DNA of 64,000 bases, from IMG/VR virus record IMGVR_UViG_3300035189_000033, positions 1-64,000 of that record; one strand, given 5' to 3'. Under the pieces are notes generated by a model. The model ran no database searches and was not told the origin of the DNA. It saw only the letters and a list, made by a program, of their open reading frames with translations. Shown here one piece after another: positions 40,236-52,200 of this stretch (the first letter of the stretch is position 1; each line of letters starts with the position of its first letter). This DNA comes from a virus. The position numbers were made by a program, and so were the translations under genes.

Positions 40236-43200
40236 TGCCACTCGACGGTGCTGATGACGGCGCATGGCTGGTGCCGGATAAGCCGGTTGGCAAAGCACCG
40301 CGAGCGCCGGACTTCGACCTGATCCCCGACCCGCCGGCGAAACAGGCGGCAGCGGATGATTCGGGGGATTGGCTCGTGCCGGATCGGCCGCGAGCGGCCG
40401 TCGCGCAACCGGCGGCGCAGCCAGCCGCACTCGCACCGGCACAGCCCGCAGCGCGCCCTGCATCAGCACAGACAGCCCCGGTTCAGCAGATGCCGCCGCT
40501 CGATGAGTTGGGTATCGGCCAACTCGGACCGCAAACCGGCGCACCGCCAGGGCAGAAACCGGTCGAGGTGGGACAACCGGGCGTCAATATGCTCGCCGCG
40601 ATCGCGCAGGGCGCCAAAGCGGGCTGGCAGGGCGGCGCGTTCCAGGAACAGCCGGGCCTGGTTGACGCTGAACTTCAAACCCTGAAAACGCCGGTCTATG
40701 GCTCCGGTCCGACGGCTATGCCGGGCTTCGCTGCTGTCCCCGCCGTGACTGGCCTAGCCGGGCACGTCATCAACCAAGCGCTCGGCGCACTCGGCGGTGG
40801 CTTCACGTCTGGCGTCGTGCAAGCTGGCGAAGAAGTCGGGCCGAAACTGGGCGGACCGCAACTCGCACGAGACTATCTCGGCTACCTACAGGCAATCGGC
40901 AATGAGATCGGCATGGGGGGCGTGTTCGCGCCCAAAACGATAGCCGAAGCGGAATCAGGTGCGAACACGCGGATCTTCCGGGGTGGAAGCCCCGGGCCAG
41001 GCGATTCGCCTGGGCGGGTGCTCAATTGGGATGTGATCGAACAACGGCCGCCGGCGCCGCCAGCGCGTTCTGTGCCCGGCGTCAAACGGAGCGAAGTAGA
41101 CATTCAGCTTGAGTCTGATGCGTTCCTGATCGCCCATCCTGAAACCGCGGCGATCTACGACAAATACCATGGCGAAGGTGCCGCACAGAAGGTGCTCGAC
41201 GCCGCTGCCAAGAAGCCCGAGGGCGGCAAGCCGCAGGCGACGACGCCGACTGCCGCGAGCGCGGCCCCCGCGAAACCAGCCGAAGAACCGCCGAAACCCT
41301 CTGCGTCCGACGATACGGTTAAAACAGCCACCAAACCCACCGGTCCAACGGCGCCCAAAATCCGCACGATCTCGCAAATCCAGAAGGAAGACGGCGTCGG
41401 CTACAACGAGGCGGCGCGCCGCCGGGATGCTGAAAAGCTGGTGGCACAGCTGGTCTCGTCCGCCGCCGCGCCGACCGCAGCAGATGCAGGCACCCCTGCG
41501 CCGGATGGTGCGCCTGCCGCTGGCGACACCGGAACTGTGACCACTAGCGAAACACGACCCACCAAACTTAAACCGGGGCAACGATTTCACGAGTACCCGG
41601 ACTCCGCGCTTGTGGCTGATGGGCTGCGTGAAGGCGACGAGATAACCACCAGCGCAGGAGATAAATTCACCGTACTTGGGGTCTTCGCCCATAACAGGAA
41701 TCGGCCTGACTTGGGCAACAGGATCGACATCCGCTGGGATAATGGAAAAGAAGTCTCCTTCAAACCACGCGACCTCGAATCCGTCCTCGTGCCGCACTAT
41801 TATTACGACGCCAACACTGGCGAGCGAAAGCTGGGCGAGGGAGCGACGATCCAGCGGGCCAAGGCTGCGGCCGAAGACGCGGCTACTGGCGGCAAGGGCA
41901 CGTCCGATGAACCGCCTGTGGCGACGGCCGCCGATTCCGCCACCACGGCACCGGCCCCGGCAGATGCAGGCACCGCACCGCCCGCTCCTAGACCCGTCAG
42001 CCAGATCCAGGCCGAGGACGGCGTTCCGCTCGGGACGGCGGTGCAAACCCATGAGGCGGAGAAGCTGGCAGCCGAACAGGCGCTCACCACAACCGAACAG
42101 CCCAAAGCCGATGAGCCCGACCTCGAAAACGCCCATGAGGGACCATGGGAAGCCGCCGGCACCAACGCCGAGGGCGAGACGGTCTACCGCAACCCCAAGG
42201 GCCGGCTGGCGACATTCGATGCCGGCGTGCCGTGGCTGGGTGCGGCGGACGGCTCGGACGACGACAACAAGCGGCTGAAGGTGGTCAAGCCCGTTGAGGC
42301 GGCGGCGGCACCAGAACCCCGCCCGGTCGAGCAGATCCAGGCCGAGGACGGTGTTGGCCTCGGTGCTGCGGTGCAGACGCACGAGGAGGAGAAGGAAGCG
42401 GCGAAGAAGGCTGAACAGGAGGCGGCAGGCGAAACCGAAAAGCCCGAGAAGAAGCCCGCGGCGAAGAAAGCCAAGCCCGCCGCGGCCGAACCGGAGGATG
42501 AGGCGCCCGCCGAACCGGCCGCCGAACCATCCGGCGATCAAAAGACTCCGGGAAAATCCGGGATTAAAGCGAACGAGAAACCGCAACAAACGCAGCCCGC
42601 CCAGTCGCCCTCGGGCTCCTTAGTGATGGCGCCGATCGGGGACGACTATTTCCCGCCCGTCCAGTCGGGGCAGAAGTTGCGCACACAATCGGGCCGCGAC
42701 ATCACGGTCCCGACGTTCAGCAGCGGGTCAAACCGGGCGGACAATCTCGCCCGCCGCAAGCTCAACGCCTGGCTGGCGGACGAGACGCGCAAGGAAGTCG
42801 CCGCGAGCGGGGCTGACAGCTATCTGGCCGGCATTGTGGCCGGAATGAACCCCAAGAACATGTCGCAAACCGACCGCGACACCGCGAGCGATATCCTGTT
42901 CGGGGCGGATGGTCCGAAAGCCGCTCCCAAGGCGGAACCGGCCAAGAAACCGGCGGCTGCACCCGAAGCCGCAGCGCCGGCGACGCCGGTCACGAAACCC
43001 TTCACGTCGCAAGACATCGGAACGAAGGTGCGGCCGAAGCCGGGCAGTGGCCTCGATCCGGTCAAGAACGCGGGCATTATCTCGCACGTCCAGACATCGC
43101 CGCAGGGGCCGAAAATTTCGGTCAACGGCGGCCCGCACTTCCTGGGATCGGACTTCGAGCGCGTGCCGGAAGCGATCCCTGTGACACCCGAGGCGCTGCA

Positions 43201-46200
43201 CGACCGTATCATCGCCCAGCTTCAGGCCGACACCAGGCTGCAAGCGGTTTTGTCGAACGCCGAGGAAAGCCCCGATGGCGCGCGCGAGACGGTTCGCAAG
43301 GCATACCGCGCCGCGCTGGGCCAGATGCTGGCCGACGCGGATATGCCAGACCTGCACGCTATCGCTGCCGCGTCGGATGCGTTGCGCGACAGGCCGATCG
43401 GCATGGATGACGTGCGCGAGATCACGGCGGCCCGCCCGGGAGCCGCACCCGAACCGGCTGCAGAAGCCACCGGCACGCCGACCACCGACGCGAAACCCGC
43501 CGCACCCGCGCCAGCCGCAACGCGCACGATCACACCCGAAGAGCCAACTTACGATCCCAAAGACGAAGATCAGCGGAACGCCCCGGTTGGGGAGTTTGGC
43601 TGGAGAGACCTCGGGGGAGGATACGATTATCGCTTTGGCGAAACGGGTGATGATCGTGTCCGGCGCCGATTTATCCAGGTCAGAATTCTCGACAACTACA
43701 ACGACCCAACCGATTGGTTCACTTGGAACACGGTTCGCGCGGAATCGCTCGACATGACACTTCAGGCGCCCCTGGTGCACAGCTACGTGCGCAAGGGTCG
43801 GGACGGCGAGATGGAGCCGGATGAGGTCTGGCCGGAGCACGGCCCGGAGATCGAGCACCGTTTACGCGAAGCGGCGAAGCAACAAGGTGACCAGCAAGGT
43901 CTACCCGCACCTGATTTGCAAACGCCGGGCGGAAGCGCCATATCGGAAACTCAGGAGTCCGCAGATGGCGATCGACCCGACAGTGCTGAAGTGGGTGAAC
44001 CGACAGGTGGCGGACCTCGCGCATCGGGGGCTGGTGCCCGGAAGCCCAAGGGAAACCGACCTGCTGCAACACTGGCTCCAGAATCGGCCGAAGATGATGC
44101 ACCGGCTGGACTCAGCGGGGATGGCGGAGAAGCTGGCGTTCGTCCTGGATCAGAAGCGGTGGGAGGCGCGCCAGCAGTACATAGCGGCGGGGATGCCGCC
44201 ACCGGACGCGGAGGAACAGGCGATGAGGGAGTGGTGCCTGATGGAGCCGGAGGACGAACCCCAAACCCAGCCGTTACCCGCCCCAATTTCCACATTGACG
44301 ACCCAAAGCGAATAATCGGCGGCACTGGACCTAAGCAGCGTTTCGCCCGCAACCGGGCCGCTTTAAAGGCGCTTGAAGACATCCAGGCAGAAGGCCGCGA
44401 TCCGACCCAGGAAGAATTGGAGACCATGGCCGGGTTCATCGGCTGGGGCTCGTTTGGCCAGGAGGTCTTCCAGGGCAGTTTCGAACGGCAACCCTACCGC
44501 GATGGATGGGAAGAAGAAGGCCGTTGGCTGCGCGAGCACCTGGGCAAAGAGGCGTGGGACAGTGCCCGCGACTCCATCCGCAACGCCCATTACACCGACC
44601 CGCCCACCGTCGCCGCGATGTGGGACATGGTTCGCCACATGGGTTTCTGGGGCGGGCGGGTGCTCGAACCGTCCATGGGCGTCGGCAACTTCTTCGGCCT
44701 GATGCCGCGCGACCTGATGGGTCAAAGCGATCTGACCGGCATCGAGAAGGAAAAAACCACCGGCGAAATGGCTAAGCTGCTGTATCCGCACGCCGGTATC
44801 CACGTGCGGGGCTACGAGGAAAGCAAAACCGCAGATAATTTCTACGATCTGGTTATCGGGAACTGGCCGTTCGCTGCGCAAAGCCCGCCCGACCGACGCT
44901 ATGACAGGCTCTCGCCAAGCCTGCACAATTACTTCTTCCTCAAGGCGCTGGATCAGGTCCGCCCCGGCGGGCTCGTGGTCGGCATCACCAGCAACGGGAC
45001 GATGGACAGCGCCGGCCGCGCCGCCCGGCTGGAAATGGCGAAGAAGGGCAAGCTGATTGCCGCGTTCCGCCTGCCGTCTGGCGCGTTCAAGGATTACGCC
45101 GGGACTAGCGTCGTCGCCGACATCATCATCCTGCAGAAGCGGGCGCAACCGCTGGCGAATGCCGTCGATGAGCCATGGATCGATGCCACGGAGATGAGCA
45201 CCGGGCACGGCGACATCCGGGTGAACCGGTATTTCCAGGATCACCCCGAAAACGTGCTGGGCACCCTCGATTGGGGCCACGGCACCACCTCGGGGCGCCC
45301 GGGGATGATCGTGCATCGTCCGGACGACCTGGAGCAACGGCTGCAAGCTCTGGCGGCAACGCTGCCAACAGACGCCTATCAGCCAGTGATCCGGGGCAAG
45401 GAACCGCGCTTTCTGGTCAACAACACGACCGACCGGCACGGCAGCATCGTCATTGGCGACGACGGCCATCTCTACCAAGTCCAGGGTGAGCGGCTGACCC
45501 GGCTTGACGACCTGAAAAGCGGGATGACAACAGGGCCGGCCAAGGTGGTGAAGGCGCGCGAAGATCAGGTTCGCCGCATGGTCGCGATGCGCAAGGCGTA
45601 TGGCGCGCTGATCGACGCCGAGCGGGACGGCAAGCCGGAAGCCGACACGCTGCGCAAGTCGCTGAAGGCGCAGTACGACCAGTTCCGCGCCGAGCACGGC
45701 CCGATCGGTAAATCCGATGGCTTGCGTGTGCTTGACCGGATGAAAGACCCTGGCCGTTCGGCGGTTGAATCGCTGGAACGGCCGGACGGGACGCCTTCAC
45801 CCATTCTGACCGAGCCGACGGTGCGTTCGAGGCGGAGCCTGGAAAACCCCTCGATCGCCGACGCATTTGTCCTGGCGCGAAACGAGCAGGCAAATTTCGA
45901 CCTCGACCGCGTCGCCGAACTGACCGCCAAGCCGCGCGCCGCGGTTGAGGATGTGTTGCTCGACCAGGGCGCCATCATGCGAACGCCGGGCGGCGGTTTT
46001 GAGGCGACCGACGATTATTTGTCAGGCAACGTCCGGCGCAAACTGCGTGAGGCCAAGGAAGCCCTGGCCGCTGGCGATGAGAAAATGCAGCCGTCGATCG
46101 ATGCGCTGACCAAAGTTCTGCCGCCAGATACGCCGTATTACAACATCGAGGCGAAGCTGGGCGCCACCTGGGTCGGCGATGACGCCTACCGGTCGTTTAT

Positions 46201-49200
46201 CGGCGACCTGTTGAACCTGACACCCGATCAGCGCGCGGGCGTCGATGTCCGCTTCACCGGGAGCCGCTGGCGGGTGCGGTTCGGTGACCGTGCCATCAAC
46301 GGCAAGGCCGAGGCCAGGACTGTCCACGGGCACGAAGATTACCCGTTCAACCAGTTGATCATGGCGGCGATGGGCAACCGCTCCGTCAAAATCACGTACC
46401 GGGACGATGACAACGTCAAGCACACCGACGACAAGGCGACCGAAGAGGTCAACGCCAAAGTCCAGGATCTGAAAGAGAAGTTCACCGACTGGGCGTGGTC
46501 GGACCCGGAACGCAAGGTGGCGTTCGAACAAGCCTTCAACGAGACGATGAACGCCATCGCCAAGCCGCGCTTTGACGGCTCGTTCATGGATATGTCGGGG
46601 ATGGCGCTGCGCCGCGGCAATGACCCGTTTTCCATGCGGCGGCATCAGCTTAACGCCATCTGGCGCGGCGTGGCGCTTGGGCGCGGACTGTTCGCCCATG
46701 AGGTCGGCACCGGCAAGAGCTACACCATGGCCGGGATCGCTGTTGAAGGCCGCCGCTATGGCAAATTTCGCAAGCCCGTGGTGTTCGCGCACGGCGCCAA
46801 CAGCGCCGCCGTCGCCCAAGAGTTCCAGGACATGTATCCGGGCGGCAAGTTCTTCTACATCAGCACGCTAAAGCCCGACCAGATCGCCACCAGCCTGCGC
46901 CGCATCGCCAACGAGGACTGGGATGCGGTGATCATGCCGCACAGCCTGATCGACCGCATGGCGCTGACCAAGCCGACCCTGGTGGCATTGGCGGCGGAGC
47001 AAATTGCCGAACTGGAAAACGCGGCGATCGAGGCGGCGGCGGAAGATGACATTACGCTTACGCCCGAAGAAATTTACAGCCTGATCGAAGAGTCCAAAAC
47101 GGACAAAAAGGCGATGGGCCGTCTGCGCAGCCCGACCGCGAAGGATGTTGTCCGGCAAATCCAGTCGCTTCTGAACAACATCGAGAAGCAGGCCAGCCGT
47201 GCCTCGAAAGAGGACGCCGTGCCGTTCGAGCAACTGGGCATCGACGCAATTCTTGTCGACGAAGCGCACGAGTTTAAAAAGCCGCCGTTCGCCACGGCGA
47301 TGAAGATGCGCGGGCTGAACACCCAGTCCAGCGACCGCTCCATCGCGCTGGACTTCCTGACCAAATACGTCAAGGCCAACAATGCCGGGAAGGGCGTGTT
47401 CCTGTTCACCGGGACGCCGGTGACCAACACGTTGAACGAAATCTTCAACATGGCTCGCTACTTCATGGATGACCGGATGGCAGATGCCGGCATCAAGGAG
47501 TGGGACGCATGGTTTAACACTTTCGCCGACGCGACCAACGACATCGAACTGACCAGCACCGGCGAGATTGAGCCGGTGAAACGGCTGGCCGCGTTCAACA
47601 ACGTCGATGAACTGGTGCGCCAGATGTCGGAGTTTGTTGACGTCGTCCAGGCCAAGGACATGCCCGAGTTCAAGCCGCGACCGACGCCGTCGGGCAAGAC
47701 CCTGACATCGCCCGACCTCACCGCGGAAGAGCTTGATTTCCTGATGAACGGCCGGACCCTCAAGCCCGAGGGCCGCCCCTACGTCAAGGTGATGACCGAC
47801 GTCGGCGAGATGTCGCCCGCCCAGGTGGACATCCTCGACGAACTGCGTGAACTGGCCCGAGAGTTCAAGACTGCTGACGGGAAGCAGAAAAAGGAGTGGA
47901 TGCAGGAGGGTGACGAGCGGGTGCCGATCCGCATCGAAACCAACTCCGCCAACACTGGTATCGACCCGAGGCTGTACAACCCGGACGCGCCGGACACCGA
48001 AGACAGCAAGATCAACCGCATTGTGCGCAACGTGCTGCGCCACTATGGCGAGCCGGACGCCGCGCAGGCGATCTTCCTCGATCGCGGCTTCAATCCTGTG
48101 AAGTCGTCCGAGGGGCGGGCGAGCCGTTTCGTGGTGGTCGATGAACTGATCGCCAAGCTGGTCGAGGGGGGCATCCCGCGCGAGCAAATCGCCGTCGTCG
48201 CAGGCGGGATGAAAGCGGAGAAGAAGAAAGAGATCGCCGACGGCATGAACTCGGGCAAGTACCGGATTGCCATCGGCCAAAGCGGCACGTTGGGCGTTGG
48301 CGTGAACATGCAGGAACGGCTGCGCGCCATCCACCACTTTGATGCGCCCTGGCGTCCGGGCGATCTGGAGCAGCGCAACGGCCGCATGAACCGCCAGGGC
48401 AACACCTGGAACATGGCCTACGAATACCGCTACGTGACCGAAGGCATCGACGGCCGCCGCTGGCAGGTTCTTCAGGTTAAAGACAAGTTCATCAAGGCGT
48501 TCATCGCCGCGTTCAACGACACCAGCGGCAAGCGCATCGGCAATATTGAGGGCGATGCGGCGGATATGTCGGAAGATGAGGACTTCTCGAAGACCTTGTC
48601 GGCCGCTGCCGGCGATCCGAGGATTATGATCAGGGCCAAATACAAGGCCGATGTGGAGCGTTTGCAGCGCCGCGAGCGGTTGCACACCAGGGGTCAGGCC
48701 GAGGCGATACAGCTTGCCCGCAGTCGGCGGCCGATCGCCCAGCGTTTGCAAGAGCAGGCCGCAGCGCAAGGCCGTTACGCCGATCGCTGGGAAGCATCGG
48801 TTGCCCGTGCGGCGAAGGCTGCGGAGGCCGATGGAGACGACCGCAAGTGGTATGAGATTGACGGCGACAAAGCCCAGGCGGCGGCCAAAATCGCTAACCT
48901 GGAAACATCGCTCGCGGGTTGGGACGATCAAATCGCCAAGGCGCGGAAGGCGCTGCAAGAGGCGAAGACGGCAAACAATCGGTTCGAACATATCGAACGG
49001 CGCCTTGACCGGCTGATTGGCGCCAAAAACCGGGCGCAGGCCGCTGTTGAGACCGTCAGGTCCACCGGGCGCTGGTTTGATACCGGCGCCGATCTTCAGG
49101 ATACGCTTGACAAGGCGATCACTGAGGTCGCCAGGGGCGAGAAGCGGAAACTCGCGACCGTGGGCGGTTTTGATATCGTCGGTAACTGGAGCAGCCCGTT

Positions 49201-52200
49201 CAACTTCTTCGAGGCGCCGCGCATTGAGATCTACGACCCCGCAAGCGGGGAAGTGGTAGACTGGGTAACCGGATTGACGGTGCTGCGCATCGCCAATGAA
49301 CTGAACCAGCGGCGCCAAAAACAACAATCCTGGGCGACTGACGCCGCCGAGAAAATGGCGTCGATCCCCGCGCTGGAAGCCGCTGGCAAGCAGGATTTCC
49401 CGCAGCAGGAAAAGCTGACCAAGTTGCGCCAGCAGCTTGCCAAGCTGGAAGACGACCTACAGGCCAATCCAAACCCGCCGCCGTCCTGGCTGCGCAACGG
49501 CGCGCCGATCGACACCGATATCTACGTGGATGGAGAGCCCCGCACGGTGCGTGGGCATCGGGTGGTGGACGACTATTTCCTGGTCACCGACGAGGGCGAA
49601 GTGCCCTACCTGGCGGCGATGGACGCCAACGGGCTGCGGATGTTCACGGTTCACGAGCCGCCGCAGGTCGTGTCGCGGGAAACGCCAGACTGGGTGAAGC
49701 CGCATCTCGAAGCGACCAAGGGCGTCTCCGAGGGTGACCCGCATGTCTGGCACGGCGAACTGGTCTGGCACAACCGCGACCTGGCGCTGATAAGGGGCAC
49801 CACGAACCTGTGGGGGCCGGACGAAACGGCGTTCCTGGGGTTCAAGAAGGGCGTTCCTGCCGAGCCGGGCCGCAACCTCATCGGCATGATGTCGCCGAAG
49901 GGTTTCAAGCCGCAGGAGTGGGAGCGGCTGGGTGAAGCGCGCGACGACTACGTTGCCCGCGAGGCGAACAAGGCGGCGCTGGCGGCCGCGGCACAGCCGA
50001 CGCCCGCGAGCGGGTTCCAGCCGACGCCGGGCCTGGACTGGACGGTGGATGAGACTGAGCGTTGGGTGCGCGGGCTGCCGCGGGGCGGGCTGGCCGAGGG
50101 ATCTGGGGGCATCTCCGTGCCGCTCTACAGCGCGGTGCAGCGGGCGGCCGACGCGCTGAAGCAGGCCAAGGGCACCGGCCAGCAGATGCTGGCGCAGATC
50201 GTCAAGACGCCCGGGGTGAAGCCGGAAGAGATCGAGTGGATGGGGCTCGATGATTGGCTGAAGTCGCAGCCCAGCGTGACCAAGCAGCAGATCCAGGATT
50301 TCGTCGCGGCGAACCGGCTGGAGGTGCGGGAAGTCACCAAAGGCGACTATCGGGCCCGGCTTGAACCGGCGCACACAGCGGTCAGTGAAGCTGCCGACCG
50401 GCGACAGATCGCGGCCGAACGGCTGGAGCGCGGCGTGGATCAGAACGGCTACACGGTCGAGATCGACGGCGAGCGCTTGTATCATGACGAGATCATGCGC
50501 GGGCTTGCTGATGGCGCAATCAAGCCGGGCGATTTGCCCGTGGCGCACGGGTTACGTTCCCGTGCCGCGCTTTTTGTCGAGGCTGTCGCCGACGAAGCGC
50601 AGGCCGAGGCCAAGCTGAAGCAGGCGCAAGAGCGGGTCAGAGCCAACCCAGACCCAACCAAGTTCGGAGGCTGGCTGGCGCCGTTCCAGCCCACGGACCA
50701 ATACCGCGAGATCGTATTCACTTTGCCGGCGCCAGAACCGTCGCCTGCTGGCGACATTGAGAGGCTACAGAACGGTAAGTTTCGGGTTACTTACGGCGGA
50801 TCGGGTGACGTGTTTGCTACGCGGGCTGAAGCCGAAGCGGAAACCCGGCGACTGGGCGAAATCTTCAACAAAACAAATGATTCACGGGTTTTTCGTGGTG
50901 GGCATTGGAGCGAACGGAACGTCGTGGCGCATGTCCGCTTCGATGTAGTCGAGGCGCCGGACGGCGCGCGCGTGCTGATGGTCCACGAGGTGCAAAGCGA
51001 TTGGCATCAGGCGGGTCGAAAGAAAGGCTACCAGACTGGCGAAAAGCCCAAGGGCGCGGGCAATTTCATGGACTGGACCGCGCGCCAGGGGATCAGCGCG
51101 GACGACGCGGGCCGGATCTGGGAATACCGAGAAAAGGGCGACCCCAACACGCCTGACAACGTGATCTACGCGCGCTGGCGGCAAGAGAGCGACGCGGCGA
51201 TCGCCGCCATCGATCGCTGGAACCATGCGGTGCCGGATGCGCCATACAAGACCACGTGGCCTACGCTGGTGATGCGGCGGACGATCAAATACGCCGTGGA
51301 CAACGGCTTCGACCGGATCGCGTGGTCGCCGGGTGCGGTGCATGCGGATCGCTACGACCTGTCCAAGCAGATCAGCCGCGTCGAATATGACCAAAGCCCC
51401 AACAACCCCGAGGGGGGCTCATTCAAGGCGTTCGATAAGAGCGGCAGAGCGGTTATCAACCGCTACGCCAAGACGGCCGAACTGCCAGACATGATCGGCA
51501 AGGCGGCGGCTGACAAACTGCTGGCGCAAAAGCCCGAAGGCGACGGCATCACACGGGGCAACAGTCTGAAGCGAACGCTTCGCGGCCTCGATCTGAAAGT
51601 CGGCGGCGAGGGGATGACCGGCTTCTACGACGACATTCTGCCCAAGACGGTGCAGAAGATCGTCGGCAAATACGGCGCCAGGGTGGGCAAGAGCGAGATA
51701 CCGACGGGCGGCGGCAATGCTGCGGCGCGTGCCGAGTATGCCCAGGAGATTGAGGACATCGAGGCCGCTATCGTCCACAACGAAGCGGCCGGCGCCGAAG
51801 AGCACTACCTCGACCAACTGCGGGACCAGTTGGCAGAGGTTGAAGCCCAGATGATGCAGGACACAATGGATCGTTCCGCGCAGCCCGGCGCGTCCGCCGT
51901 CCACTCCTTCGACATCACGCCGGCGCTGCGTGACGCGGTGCGGACTGAGGGGATGGCGCTGTTCGAGCGCAAGCCGGGTGGTGCGGATAGGCCAGCCAGC
52001 CCGGCGCCGGCGACGAAACCAACCTGGGCGACGCCGCTGGCCAGCGATATCAACGGCACTGTGGCATGGCAGAGCAAGGGGCTGGCGCTAATCCAAGGGC
52101 ACTCGATCAGCGGCAAACGCATCTACGTGCCGGCCAAGGAAGGCATCGGCCGCGCCAGCGTGGATCTCGACAGCTACACCGGGAAGCACTTCACGCCGGA

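Noticed and set aside
40955-42589. 544-codon minus-strand frame antisense to the giant's linker region
   Set aside because: Product is low-complexity Gly/Arg/Leu, a mirror of the Ala/Pro/Glu linker on the plus strand; no start with a binding site.
46868-49327. 819-codon open frame on the minus strand, antisense to the helicase region of the giant gene
   Set aside because: GC-rich codon bias leaves the complementary frame open; the plus-strand frame has unmistakable helicase motifs, and the antisense product has no family-like segments.
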